Shown in pieces: positions 37,219 through 45,915 of a stretch of DNA of 64,000 nucleotides (the first letter of the stretch is position 1; each line of letters opens with the position of its first letter). This DNA comes from Actinomyces slackii (GTDB lineage: Bacteria > Actinomycetota > Actinomycetes > Actinomycetales > Actinomycetaceae), in NCBI RefSeq assembly GCF_900637295.1, contig NZ_LR134363.1, positions 2,108,001 to 2,172,000 on the forward strand, in the 5' to 3' direction. The notes below the pieces were generated by a model. The model did not search any database, was not told the DNA's origin, and saw only the letters and a list, made by a program, of their open reading frames with translations. A program made the translations under genes and the position numbers.

Positions 37219-38069
37219 GAGCTAAGAAAGGTGCGCCTGCGAGTATTGCGCAGCCAACTGTGACGGCCTTCGTGGCGCTTTGCATCTTGATGGCACTAAA
37301 TCACGTTCTCAGCACCGCGAAAGCAGATGGAGAGACCGTGTTCGGTGGCGAAGGCGCTGGAGACTCCGTTATTGTCACTGGTGAGGAGTCGGTGGTGTAT
37401 GAGGAGCCTGCTGCTTCGGCTCCGTCGGCTGAGTCGGGTTCTGGGCCTTCGGATGGGGGTGGGGCTGTGGTGGTGGAGACTCAGCAGTCCTCCTGTGATG
37501 ACAGGGGCGCGGGTGCTGATGTGTGCAGGCTTGGTGAGCTGCTGGCCCGTGCCACCGGCCCGGCCCCTGCCCCGGCCCCGGCCCCGGCTGCCCCGGGTGG
37601 GGGTGGGCGCGTGGTGGTCAGTGTTCATGATCTGGCGGCCCTGTCCCTGAGCGGGTCGGGCATCACTCGTCAGCCCCCGGGGCCCCAGGTGCTGTCGACC
37701 AAGCCCTTCATCGTCTACACCAGTTCCGCGACCCGCACCTATACCGCCCAGATCCTGGGTCGGGCGGTGACCATTGAGACCACGCCGATCTCCTACCTGT
37801 GGGACTTCGGCGACGGGGTGTACTTGTCGACCACTGATCCGGGGGCGGCCTGGCCCGATCACACCGTGTGGCATGACTACACCACCACGCATACCCAGAT
37901 CCACACCACGCTGACCACGACCTGGAGGGCCCGCTACCAGCCCGCCGGGACCAGCGCCTGGCGCCCCATCCCCGGGACCCTGACCACCACCGAGACCACC
38001 ACCGCCTACGACGTGGTGCGCACCATCACCTACCTCACCGACGACGCCGAAGAAGAGCAAAACCACTGA
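37215..38069 (+). CDS. Exported protein with PKD-like domain
   Basis: A 284-residue protein with an N-terminal hydrophobic segment (about 14-30) acting as signal or anchor, a disordered Ser/Glu/Pro-Ala region (about 40-125) and a C-terminal beta-rich domain with SYLWDFGDGV, the mark of PKD-like folds, followed by a Thr-rich tail. PKD domains usually mediate surface protein or glycan contacts. The GTG start overlaps the lipoprotein stop by 4 bases; a longer frame starting inside the lipoprotein gene is less likely. The pair is probably a surface module. Confidence 0.7.
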   Translation: MRAKKGAPASIAQPTVTAFVALCILMALNHVLSTAKADGETVFGGEGAGDSVIVTGEESVVYEEPAASAPSAESGSGPSDGGGAVVVETQQSSCDDRGAGADVCRLGELLARATGPAPAPAPAPAAPGGGGRVVVSVHDLAALSLSGSGITRQPPGPQVLSTKPFIVYTSSATRTYTAQILGRAVTIETTPISYLWDFGDGVYLSTTDPGAAWPDHTVWHDYTTTHTQIHTTLTTTWRARYQPAGTSAWRPIPGTLTTTETTTAYDVVRTITYLTDDAEEEQNH

Positions 38070-38452
38070 GATATTCTCGCTGAGAATCGTCCAGAGGCTT
38101 GATAGGGGGCGCATGGAAGCGCGAATCATCCCATCACGACGCATTCAGGGATTGTGTGAAGACCTCGCCCCTGTTCTCAGGATGCATCGTCATCGTTCCC
38201 GCGGGGCGGCGAGGGTCGATCAGGATTCCGTATGATCGCGAATCCGCAGCGGCTCGAGACCGGGATGGCTGCGAAGGCCATCAAGGCCATGGGCGTGCCA
38301 TGTCACCATGGGTGCGGCGATGACAGCCGCAGGCCCCGTTAAGCGCAGAGGCGAGGTGTCCGGAAACTCCAGGAAGAGCGCGTCCGCCTCCAGGTGAGGG
38401 TAGAGGACGATCACTCCGGTGAGGCAGAAGGGCAGCCCCCACGCCCGCTCGG
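38070..38452. other. Gene-poor segment after the PKD protein gene
   Basis: This 383-base gap has no well-supported gene. On the minus strand a frame (38220-38414, start GTG) encodes 64 residues with a protein-like pattern (VLYPHLEADALFLEFPDTSP), and it stays open further upstream to the ABC ATPase stop. It may be the decayed end of a gene once linked to that operon. Confidence 0.35.
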
Positions 38453-39310
38453 TCAGCGACCGATGAGGATGCGCACGCGCCCGTCAAGATCGGCTCGGCG
38501 AGCTGTGACACCGTAGACCGCCTCGATCGCCGCAGCGGTCAGCACCTGACCCGGCGGGCCATCGGCGACGACCCGGCCAGCGTCCATGAGCACGATCCGA
38601 TCGCAATAGGCTGCGGCCAGATCGAGGTCGTGGAGCGCGACGACAGTGGTGCGCGACGAGGCGGACAGGCGCTCCAGTAGATCATGCTGATACCGCAGGT
38701 CGAGATGGTTCGTGGGCTCATCGAGGATGACCGTGCGCGTGCCTTGGGCGAAGGTTCGGGCCAGGAACACCCGCCTGCGCTCACCCCCGGACATCTGCTG
38801 AAGACTGCGGTCCAGCAGGCCGCCCAGATCCCAGGAGTCGGCCAGATCCTCGACCGCTCGATGGTCGTGCGCCCGGTAGGGGCGCCAGTCGCTCATCGTC
38901 GCTGTATGGGCCAGCAGCAGAACCTCTCGAGCTGTGAAGGGAAGATCGGTGTGCTCCTCCTGAGCCATGCAGGCCACCAGCAGGGCGCGCTCCCTGTCCC
39001 TGATGCTGCGCAGGTCCCGGCCCTCGAGCAGGGCTTGCCCCCGGGTCGGGTGCGTGATGCCCGCCAGGATGCGCAGCAGGCTCGTCTTGCCCGACCCGTT
39101 GGGTCCCACCACGGCAACCGTCTCGCCCGACTCAACACGCAGGCTCACGCCAGCCAGCGCATCGGCATGACGATGGGTGAGGTGGACGTCGTCGGCCTCC
39201 AGGGCGCTGGCTCTCGAGCCGGCTCGCGCCAGGGCCGCGGTCTTGGGGCAATCCCCGCGCCCATGCGAGGACGGCGGTGCGAGGGACGTGCCATCCGCGT
39301 CGGGCTTCAC
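38453..39310 (-). CDS. ABC importer ATPase (FepC/BtuD-like)
   Basis: A 285-residue ATP-binding subunit with Walker A GPNGSGKTS (near 73-81), signature MSGGERRRV and Walker B TVILDEPTNHLD, then the switch histidine in VALHDLDLA. About 45 N-terminal residues precede the ABC fold, so a later start is possible. Its ATG overlaps the end of the binding-protein gene by 4 bases. With the permease and lipoprotein upstream it forms a complete type II importer for a siderophore, heme or metal complex. Confidence 0.9.
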   Translation of the reverse strand: MKPDADGTSLAPPSSHGRGDCPKTAALARAGSRASALEADDVHLTHRHADALAGVSLRVESGETVAVVGPNGSGKTSLLRILAGITHPTRGQALLEGRDLRSIRDRERALLVACMAQEEHTDLPFTAREVLLLAHTATMSDWRPYRAHDHRAVEDLADSWDLGGLLDRSLQQMSGGERRRVFLARTFAQGTRTVILDEPTNHLDLRYQHDLLERLSASSRTTVVALHDLDLAAAYCDRIVLMDAGRVVADGPPGQVLTAAAIEAVYGVTARRADLDGRVRILIGR

Positions 39311-40293
39311 TTCCGGGTCGCCTCAACGAGCTGCTCCATGCCGGCGATGCCCGAAGGGCTTGGTGCCGAGGCGCTTGCGGGCAGCAGCACGAGGTGGTTC
39401 TGGCTGACAGCGGTCAGTGAGTCGACGCCGGGAGATGCGAGGAACTTCTGCCTGGCTTCCTCCTCGCTCTCCCCGTACAGGCCATAGCTGAGGATGATCC
39501 AATCGGGCTGCTGCGACAACAGGCTCTCCACCGAGATCGTGAGATAGGCGTCCATGCTCGCGGCGTAGGCATTGGTCAGTCCGGCGTCCTGCAGCGAGGA
39601 GTTCGCCAGGCCCTGCCCGCCGTAGGCGGACAGCGGGTCCTGTGAGGAGAAGTAGTAGACCCAGGCGGCCGTGCTGCCGGCCTTGTCCTGCCTGGCCTGC
39701 GCGATGCGCTCATCAAGGCTCGCGGCGGCGGCATCAGCAGTGAAGGACGTGGACAGGACGGTTCCGAGTCGGCGCAGATCGTCGGTGACGGTTGTCAGCG
39801 TCACGCCGGAGCCCGACTGCGAGGTGCTGTCATGCCCGCACTCGCCCTGGACGGTCAGCACGGTGATGCCGGCCTGGCGCAACTGGTCGATATCGGCGTT
39901 GAACAGGCCGTATCCCAGGACGAGGTCCGGCTCGGCGGCCAGGATCTCCTCAGTCGTGGGATCCGACGGGTTGGTGATGAGATCGTCGGACGGAGGGTTC
40001 TTCAGCGTCTCCGGCAGGGGAGCGCCGAACTCGCCGGTGCGGGCCGTGATGCGGTCGGCCGCTCCTGCGGCGTCGAGCATCTCGACGGCGGCCGTGCCCA
40101 CCGTCAGGATGCGCTTGGGCTCGGCGTCGATGGTGACCGTGCTCCCGCAGTCCTCGACGGTGACGGGGTAGGCGCCCTGCGAGGAGGCGTCGGAGTCCTT
40201 GACCGCCGAGCAGCCCATCAGGCCGAGGCCCACAAGGATCGCGGTGAGCGCCGCAGTCGGGCGGATAGAGCGCAGCATGAGAGGGGAGGGCAT
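39307..40293 (-). CDS. Substrate-binding lipoprotein of the importer
   Basis: A 328-residue class III binding protein. The signal peptide ends in lipobox LGLMGC with C28 as lipidation site. The mature part starts YPVTVEDCGSTVTIDAEPKRILT, the typical start of FepB/BtuF/FhuD-like proteins, and has two lobes joined by one long helix. Ligand cannot be read from sequence. TAGGAG lies 6-7 bases before the ATG. The 157-base gap to the permease gene holds no clear terminator, so all three genes are probably one operon. Confidence 0.9.
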   Translation of the reverse strand: MPSPLMLRSIRPTAALTAILVGLGLMGCSAVKDSDASSQGAYPVTVEDCGSTVTIDAEPKRILTVGTAAVEMLDAAGAADRITARTGEFGAPLPETLKNPPSDDLITNPSDPTTEEILAAEPDLVLGYGLFNADIDQLRQAGITVLTVQGECGHDSTSQSGSGVTLTTVTDDLRRLGTVLSTSFTADAAAASLDERIAQARQDKAGSTAAWVYYFSSQDPLSAYGGQGLANSSLQDAGLTNAYAASMDAYLTISVESLLSQQPDWIILSYGLYGESEEEARQKFLASPGVDSLTAVSQNHLVLLPASASAPSPSGIAGMEQLVEATRK

Positions 40294-40450
40294 TGATTCT
40301 CCTAGCGTGGTGTCGTGAACTGATGTGGTGAAGGCGGTGATGCCGCTCTGAGTCGCGTGGTGGCACTGGTCGTGGATCCGCTCATATGACCGCCGTGGCG
40401 GTCAGCGCGGTCAGCGCGGTCAGGCGGGGAGAAGAGTCGGCATGTGCGGG

Positions 40451-41572
40451 TCACCTGGGGCTCCTGTGCCGCAGCATGACCATGAGCAGCGGTGTGCCCA
40501 CCAGGGCGGTGAGGATTCCCAGGGGGATCTCCCGGGGCGCGAGAACGGTGCGGGCCAGGGCATCGGCGCCGGTGAGGACCAGGGCGCCCAGCAGCGCACT
40601 GGTGGGCAGGAGCAGGCGATGCGTGGCGCCCACCAGGAGCCGGGCAAGATGGGGGACCACGAGGCCGATGAAGCCGATGGTTCCGGCCACGGCGACGGCG
40701 ATGGCCACGGCCAGTGCCGCCACGACCGCTGTGGATCGACGCAGTCGCTCCGGGTCGATCCCCATGGATCGGGCGACGTCGTCGCCCAAGCCGACGGCAT
40801 CGAGGCGCCGAGCGCGCAGGGTGAGGAAGCCGACGGCCAGGAGGGCGGCCCCTGCCAGGGGCGGGACCTCGGACCATGAGGCGCGCCCCAGGGATCCCAG
40901 CATCCAGAAGGTCACTGCGCGCACGGCGTCGCGACTGTCCGACAGGACAACGACCAGATTCGTGGCCGCGGACAGGAAGTAGCCGACGGCGAGCCCGGCG
41001 AGGATGAGGCGCGAGCCGGACGTCCGGTGGTGCCTGGCGCCCACGAGGACGAGGACCAGTCCCAGGGCGCTGATCGCTCCGACGAAGGCGCCTGCGGTCA
41101 CTGCCAGGGTGCTCATCGGGGTGGCGGCCGTGCCGATGGCGGCGCCGAGCGTGCTGGCAAGACCCCCGGCGATGACCAGGGCGGCGCCGAGAGATGCCCC
41201 GGAGGAGATGCCCAGCAGGTAGGGGTCGGCCAGGACGTTGCGCACCACGGCCTGGAGTGCGGCTCCGGAGCAGGCCAGAACGGCGCCCACGCACAGTCCG
41301 GTGAGGACCCGGGGCAGGCGCAGTTGCCACACGACGGTCTCCAGGGTCGAGGACGGCGCGGCTGTGGTCTCGCGGCTGAGGAGGGCCGTCACGACCTCCA
41401 TGGGTGAGGCATGGACCTGGCCGATCCCCACCGACACGAGGGCGATGAGGGGAAGCGCGGCCGCCAGGACGGCCATCACCAGCAGCGGGCGGCAGGCGCG
41501 CTGGCGGCGCCGAGGGGGCCGGAGGAGGCCGCCAGGCCGGTAGCGCGGGTTCAGGGGAGGGGCGACAGGCAT
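40451..41572 (-). CDS. FecCD-family permease
   Basis: A 373-residue permease with nine to ten helices of the BtuC/FecCD type. Family segments include RLPRVLTGLCVGAVLACSGAALQAVVRNVLADPYLLGISSGAS near 70-110, FWMLGSLGRASWS, and the coupling loop with GFIGLVVPHLARLLVG near 310. It is the first gene of the importer operon. The ATG at 41572 follows TACCAT by 6 bases, which is a leaderless layout, and a Fur/Zur-like box covers that promoter. Confidence 0.93.
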   Translation of the reverse strand: MPVAPPLNPRYRPGGLLRPPRRRQRACRPLLVMAVLAAALPLIALVSVGIGQVHASPMEVVTALLSRETTAAPSSTLETVVWQLRLPRVLTGLCVGAVLACSGAALQAVVRNVLADPYLLGISSGASLGAALVIAGGLASTLGAAIGTAATPMSTLAVTAGAFVGAISALGLVLVLVGARHHRTSGSRLILAGLAVGYFLSAATNLVVVLSDSRDAVRAVTFWMLGSLGRASWSEVPPLAGAALLAVGFLTLRARRLDAVGLGDDVARSMGIDPERLRRSTAVVAALAVAIAVAVAGTIGFIGLVVPHLARLLVGATHRLLLPTSALLGALVLTGADALARTVLAPREIPLGILTALVGTPLLMVMLRHRSPR

Positions 41573-41578
41573 GTGCGT

Positions 41579-41584
41579 ATGGTA
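41579..41584 (-). promoter_or_regulatory. -10 element of the importer operon, leaderless
   Basis: On the minus strand TACCAT is followed by 6 bases and the permease ATG. The element is overlapped by the operator-like sequence 41580-41594. Confidence 0.5.
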
Positions 41585-41594
41585 ATCATTCTCG
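41580..41594. promoter_or_regulatory. Fur/Zur-like operator
   Basis: On the minus strand the sequence reads CGAGAATGATTACCA, which fits the 7-1-7 Fur-family palindrome TGATAATNATTATCA at 12 of 14 informative positions. In Actinobacteria similar boxes belong to Zur or FurA, while iron control usually uses DtxR-type operators, which differ. It sits directly over the importer promoter and 100 bases from the divergent exporter genes. Confidence 0.6.
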
Positions 41595-41694
41595 TTAAGG
41601 TGCGGTTCGAGATCGCTGCGGCACGCCTCTTAGGGCTGACCGAAGCGTTCCCCGACACCCCGAGGCAGGGAAGCGATCCGACCAAAGGATGGAC

Positions 41695-43632
41695 ATGCAG
41701 CACATGCGCCTCATGCGACTGTGGGCCGGCCATGGAGCCCTTCTCGTGGCATTGACCGCGGTAGGGGTCGCGGTGGCCGCGGCGTGGACCGGCCAGGCGC
41801 TCTTGAGCTCGCGGATCTTCGCGATGCTCATCTCCCAGGCGCCGCTGTCCGACCCTGCACTGGCCCCCAGCGTCCTCGCCCTGGTGGCCGTGCTCCTCAT
41901 CAGGCCACTGCTGGTGATGGTCCGTCAACTCCTGGCCCACCATGCCATGACCCGGGTCAAGGCCTCGCTGCGGTCCCGGGCGCTGACCGCCTTCATCCGC
42001 CGCAGCGCGCTCGATCCTGCCGCTGGTCGCACGGGGCACGATCACGCCGCCGTCGTCGACGGCATCGAGAACCTCGACGCCTACCTCTCGGGCTACATCC
42101 CTCAGATGGCCGTGACGATCCTCGTCCTCGGTGTGGTCGGCAGCATCATGACAGCCATCGATCCGGTGACCGGAGTCATCGCCGTGGCCGCGGCTCTACT
42201 GCTTCCGAGCCTGCCGCGGCTGTGGGATCGGATCCTGGCCTCTCGCGGTGCCGACCACTGGGACGCCTACCAGGAGTTGCACGCCGAGTTCGTCGACTCC
42301 ATGCAGGGCATGACGACCCTGGTCGCCTTCGGGGCGGACCTGTGGCGGGAGGAGCAGCTGGCCCAGGCGTCCCAGCGCCTGCTCGCGCGCACTCTGGGGC
42401 AGCTGCGGATCTCCCTGCTCGAATCGGGGCTCTCCGGATTCGCCCTGTCCGCCGTGCCCGCCCTTGTCCTGGCCACAGTCGTCGCCCGCAGCAAGGACCT
42501 GAGCGCCTTCGAGGTCTTCGTACTGGTGCTGCTGTCCGTTGAGCTGGTGAGACCCCTGCGCGATCTGGCGGCCCTGTGGCATGCCGGATACCTGGGGACC
42601 TTCTCGGGCCCCCGCATCATGGAACTGCTCGACTCCGATGCCACGGGCGCGCACCATCGAGGCCACGAGCCCGACGGCGCCTCCCGGCGCCCGCACGCGC
42701 AGCAGCCCAGGAGCACCCGCCATGCGCCGGGACCTGCCGATGGAGACCCGCCCGCAGCCCCCGTGGTCACGGTACGCGGCCTGAGCGCCCGCTACCCGCG
42801 TGCCCAGGCCCCGGCGCTGGTCGACATCGATCTCGACTTCTGCCCGGGCCTGACGGCGATCGTTGGTGCCACGGGCTCAGGGAAATCCACGTTGGCCGCG
42901 GCTCTCGTGGGACTGCTCGCCCCCGAGAGCGGAACGATCGAGGTCTCCGGCACTGCCTGCGGCCCCGACCGGCTCCTGGACCTCGTCAGTCTCGTCCCCC
43001 AGGACCCGGTGCTCCTCGGCGTCACCGTTGAGCAGGACATCGCCCTGGGCCTGCCAGAGGATCCCGGCGCTCCCGGTGGCCCCGGTGATGGCGGGCCGTT
43101 GAGGGGGACCGGGGTCTCACCGGCGGTCCCGACCTCGGGCGCCACCCAGCGCAGCCGGCACAGCCAGGAGGTCATCGCCCGGGCGGCGCGCACCGCAGGG
43201 ATCGGCACTGACGACGCCACCCTGACCCTGGGAACAGCCGTGGGGGAGGCGGGCGCCCTCCTGTCGGGAGGGCAGCGTCAGCGCGTCGCCGTGGCCCGGG
43301 CCCTGGCGCAGCAGCGCGCGATCCTCATCCTGGATGAGTCCACCTCGGCGCTCGACCCGGCCGCTGAGACCCGACTTGTCGAGGCCGTGCGCCGCGACGC
43401 CGCACGCACCGTCATCGCCATCACCCACCGTCTCGCCGTGGCCCGCAGCGCCGACCGCGTCATCGTTCTGGATCACGGGCGCGTGGTCGAGCAGGGCGCG
43501 CCGGAGGAGCTTGTCGCCCGGGGCGGCGCCTTCGCCGCCCTCGTGTCCGCCGAGCTCAATGGCTCGCAAGCCGTCGAGCCCTGCGAGGCCCTGGCCACGC
43601 CGCAGCGCGAGAGGCAAGGAGCGCATCGATGA
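41695..43632 (+). CDS. ABC transporter permease/ATPase, CydD-like half
   Basis: A 645-residue half transporter: six helices (about 10-330), then an ATPase domain with Walker A GATGSGKST (near 396), signature LSGGQRQRV and Walker B AILILDEST. The loop DGIENLDAYLSGYIPQ resembles CydD. A His/Pro/Arg-rich linker (about 320-355) joins the domains. The ATG at 41695 has AAAGGA 5 bases upstream; ATG 41689 is an alternative. Stop and next start overlap (ATGA), so it pairs with the following gene as a heterodimer. Divergent from a metal/siderophore importer, it may handle heme, siderophore or thiol export or import. Confidence 0.87.
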   Translation: MQHMRLMRLWAGHGALLVALTAVGVAVAAAWTGQALLSSRIFAMLISQAPLSDPALAPSVLALVAVLLIRPLLVMVRQLLAHHAMTRVKASLRSRALTAFIRRSALDPAAGRTGHDHAAVVDGIENLDAYLSGYIPQMAVTILVLGVVGSIMTAIDPVTGVIAVAAALLLPSLPRLWDRILASRGADHWDAYQELHAEFVDSMQGMTTLVAFGADLWREEQLAQASQRLLARTLGQLRISLLESGLSGFALSAVPALVLATVVARSKDLSAFEVFVLVLLSVELVRPLRDLAALWHAGYLGTFSGPRIMELLDSDATGAHHRGHEPDGASRRPHAQQPRSTRHAPGPADGDPPAAPVVTVRGLSARYPRAQAPALVDIDLDFCPGLTAIVGATGSGKSTLAAALVGLLAPESGTIEVSGTACGPDRLLDLVSLVPQDPVLLGVTVEQDIALGLPEDPGAPGGPGDGGPLRGTGVSPAVPTSGATQRSRHSQEVIARAARTAGIGTDDATLTLGTAVGEAGALLSGGQRQRVAVARALAQQRAILILDESTSALDPAAETRLVEAVRRDAARTVIAITHRLAVARSADRVIVLDHGRVVEQGAPEELVARGGAFAALVSAELNGSQAVEPCEALATPQRERQGAHR

Positions 43633-45485
43633 GACAGTCCACTGTCGCCCAGACACCTGTCCCCGCAGCCCCGGGGCTGGTCGACATGACTCGCTCCGTC
43701 CTGGCCATGAGCCGTCACCTGCGCAACCAGCGCCGTCTGTTCGCGATCGTCCTGGCCACCGTGTGGCTCTCCCTCCTGCTGTCCATCACCACCGCCCTCC
43801 TGTCGGTGGCAGCGGCCTCCGCACTGGCGGCATCCGGTGCCCGCAGCGCCGGCCACCTGCTTGTCGCGCTGCTCGCAGGAGTGCTCGCCGTCGGCTTGGT
43901 CGCCTGGTTCGAGCAGTGGTTCGCCCACGTGCTGGCCTATCGGGTCATCGACACCATTCGCCTGAGGATCCACCGGGCCATCGCCCGCCTGGCGCCGCTG
44001 GGCCTGGCCCGCCGCCGCTCCGGCGAGACCGTCTCGGCAGCGATGGCCGACGCTGAGAGCCTGGAGTGGTTCTACGCGCACACCGCCGCGCAGGTGCTGG
44101 CCGGAGTCCTGGCGGCCTTGACCGTCAGCGGGCTGTCCCTGGCCTGGCTCGGGCCGTGGGCCCTCGTCATCCCCGCGGCCCAGGCCCTCGTGGTGCTCGT
44201 TCCGGTGCTCCTGCTGCCCCGGGCCGCACGGCAGGGCACCATGCTGCGAGCCGCCCTGGCGGAGTTGTCCGCGCATGCCCTGTCGGCTCGGGCCAGCGCA
44301 CGTGAGACCCTGCTCCTGGGCCGGCTGCCCGAGGTCTCCCGTCAGGCCTCCGCGCAGACGCGCCGGGTCCAATCGGCCCGCAGAGCCCTGGCTCTGCGCA
44401 CCGGGCTCGAACAGGCCCTCATCGAGGCGGCCTCGGTGGCCCTGGTCATCCTGGCGCTCATCCTGGCCGCCGACCTGTCGAGCCGGGGGCAGTTCCAGCC
44501 GGACCTGGTCCCCGTGGTCGTCACCCTGGCGGGCGTCAGTCTCCTGCCGGCCACGGCCATCACCGGCGCCATGAGCCGCCTGGGGGAGACCGCGGCCGCA
44601 GCGCAGCGGGTGGACGCCCTCATCCGCGCCCCGGGCATCAGGCCGGTGGCGCCCCCGGCGTCGGCCGCCTCATATGGGCGGCCCGGGCCCGACGACGACG
44701 CCTCCGGCCCGCAGAGGGACCCGGCCGGCGCTGCGCAGAAATCGCAGGCCCCGCAGGACCACCTGGGGGCCCACGGGCTCGGGAGCGTACAGGTTCGGGA
44801 CCTGCGGGTGCGCTATCCCGACGTCGACCGACCCGTCCTCGACGGCGTCCATCTGGATGTCGAGGCCGGGCAGATGGTGGCCGTCGTCGGACCCAGCGGG
44901 ATCGGCAAGACCACCCTGGCGCTGAGCCTGGCTCGACTCATCGCGCAGGAGAAGGGGCAGATCCTCATCGACGGCGTTGACACGGGCGCCGAGGCCCCCG
45001 AGAGGACCCGCGAGCGCCTGGTCCTGGTGGGGCAGCACCCCCACGTCTTCAAGGCGTCGGTGCGAGACAACCTGCTGGCCCCCGACGCTCCCGAGGAGGG
45101 GATCTGGCGGGCGCTGGAGGCCGCTCGCCTGGCGGACCACGTGCGGGCCCTGCCGCAGGGCCTGGACACGGTGCTGGCTGAGCGGGGAGCGGCATGGTCC
45201 GGCGGGGAGCGCCAGCGCCTCGGCCTGGCCCGAGGCCTGCTGCGCGACCCGAGCGTGCTCGTCCTCGATGAGCCCACCGCGGGCCTGGACACCCGGACCG
45301 AGGCCGAGTTCCTCGAGGCCCTGATCCACGGCAGACCGAGCCGGACCACCATCATCATCACCCACCGGCGCGCCGTCATGAGGGCCTGCGATGCGGTCGT
45401 GCTCCTCCACGACGGCGGGACGAGGTCCGTGAGTGAGGCGCTCTGGGCATCGTCGTGCGGTCAGGCGGTTGTGGGCGCGCAATGA
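43629..45485 (+). CDS. ABC transporter permease/ATPase, CydC-like half
   Basis: A 618-residue partner of the preceding half transporter. Six helices (about 30-320) are followed by an ATPase domain with Walker A GPSGIGKTT (near 420), signature WSGGERQRL (Trp in place of the usual Leu) and Walker B VLVLDEPTAGLD. A low-complexity Pro/Ala/Asp linker occupies about 335-375. Coupling by ATGA overlap supports a heterodimer. Substrate unknown; CydDC-like pairs have been tied to heme and thiol transport, and IrtAB-like pairs to siderophores. Confidence 0.87.
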   Translation: MRQSTVAQTPVPAAPGLVDMTRSVLAMSRHLRNQRRLFAIVLATVWLSLLLSITTALLSVAAASALAASGARSAGHLLVALLAGVLAVGLVAWFEQWFAHVLAYRVIDTIRLRIHRAIARLAPLGLARRRSGETVSAAMADAESLEWFYAHTAAQVLAGVLAALTVSGLSLAWLGPWALVIPAAQALVVLVPVLLLPRAARQGTMLRAALAELSAHALSARASARETLLLGRLPEVSRQASAQTRRVQSARRALALRTGLEQALIEAASVALVILALILAADLSSRGQFQPDLVPVVVTLAGVSLLPATAITGAMSRLGETAAAAQRVDALIRAPGIRPVAPPASAASYGRPGPDDDASGPQRDPAGAAQKSQAPQDHLGAHGLGSVQVRDLRVRYPDVDRPVLDGVHLDVEAGQMVAVVGPSGIGKTTLALSLARLIAQEKGQILIDGVDTGAEAPERTRERLVLVGQHPHVFKASVRDNLLAPDAPEEGIWRALEAARLADHVRALPQGLDTVLAERGAAWSGGERQRLGLARGLLRDPSVLVLDEPTAGLDTRTEAEFLEALIHGRPSRTTIIITHRRAVMRACDAVVLLHDGGTRSVSEALWASSCGQAVVGAQ

Positions 45486-45517
45486 CCTGGCAGGAGTGCG
45501 GGAGGCGGCCCGGCCCC

Positions 45518-45559
45518 TGAACTGATCGCTGAGTTGATCTGAGTTGATCTGAGCTGATC
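45518..45559. repeat. 10-bp tandem repeat
   Basis: TGAACTGATC, a 2-base gap, then TGAGTTGATC, TGAGTTGATC and TGAGCTGATC in direct succession. It follows the ABC transporter stop by 32 bases and lies at the end of a possible transposase remnant on the other strand. Confidence 0.7.
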
Positions 45560-45665
45560 GCGGTGCTCGTTGATGTGATCGTCGATGAGGGCGATCATGC
45601 CCGTGGCGCTCGCTGGAAATCCGGACGACGCGGTTGCGCGACTCGGATCCGATCTTCTTGAGCAC
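45545..45665 (-). pseudogene. Possible IS3-type transposase remnant
   Basis: On the minus strand two short frames recall the junction of IS3 orfA and orfB: LKKIGSESRNRVVR (about 45624-45665), then in another frame MIALIDDHINEHRDQL (from 45598), similar to the common orfB start MIAFIDEHR. Both break off, and no terminal inverted repeats or target duplications are seen. The likeness is short and may be chance. Confidence 0.25.
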
Positions 45666-45734
45666 GCTCCGATTCTTTGTTGAGAGGATCAGAATGACAT
45701 CGGAGACGCATCAACGCGTGCCCGAGGCTCATGG

Positions 45735-45806
45735 TGGGCGATACTGGGTTCGAACCAGTGACCTCTTCCGTGTCAGGGAAGCGCGCTACCGCTGCGCCAA
45801 TCGCCC
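45735..45806 (-). tRNA. tRNA-Val (GAC)
   Basis: A 72-base cloverleaf. Acceptor stem GGGCGAT/ATCGCCC, discriminator A, anticodon stem CTTCC/GGAAG with loop CTGACAC, so anticodon GAC. T arm ACTGG/CCAGT. CCA is not encoded. It is last of three minus-strand tRNAs. Confidence 0.95.
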
Positions 45807-45807
45807 G

Positions 45808-45878
45808 AGGTGGGTACCGGATTCGAACCGGTGTAAACGGCTTTGCAGGCCGGTGCCTAACCTCTCGGCCAACCCACC
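45808..45878 (-). tRNA. tRNA-Cys (GCA)
   Basis: A 71-base cloverleaf. Acceptor stem GGTGGGT/ACCCACC, discriminator T as expected for Cys, anticodon loop CTGCAAA, so anticodon GCA. Its 3' end is one base from the 5' end of tRNA-Val. CCA is not encoded. Confidence 0.95.
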
Positions 45879-45915
45879 ATGAGATGCTGGGGGCTGGGCG
45901 CTCCCGGCTCCTCGG

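Noticed and set aside
42640-42770. Separate gene in the His/Pro/Arg-rich linker of the first exporter half
   Set aside because: The main frame continues through both domains without a break; the composition is that of a flexible linker.
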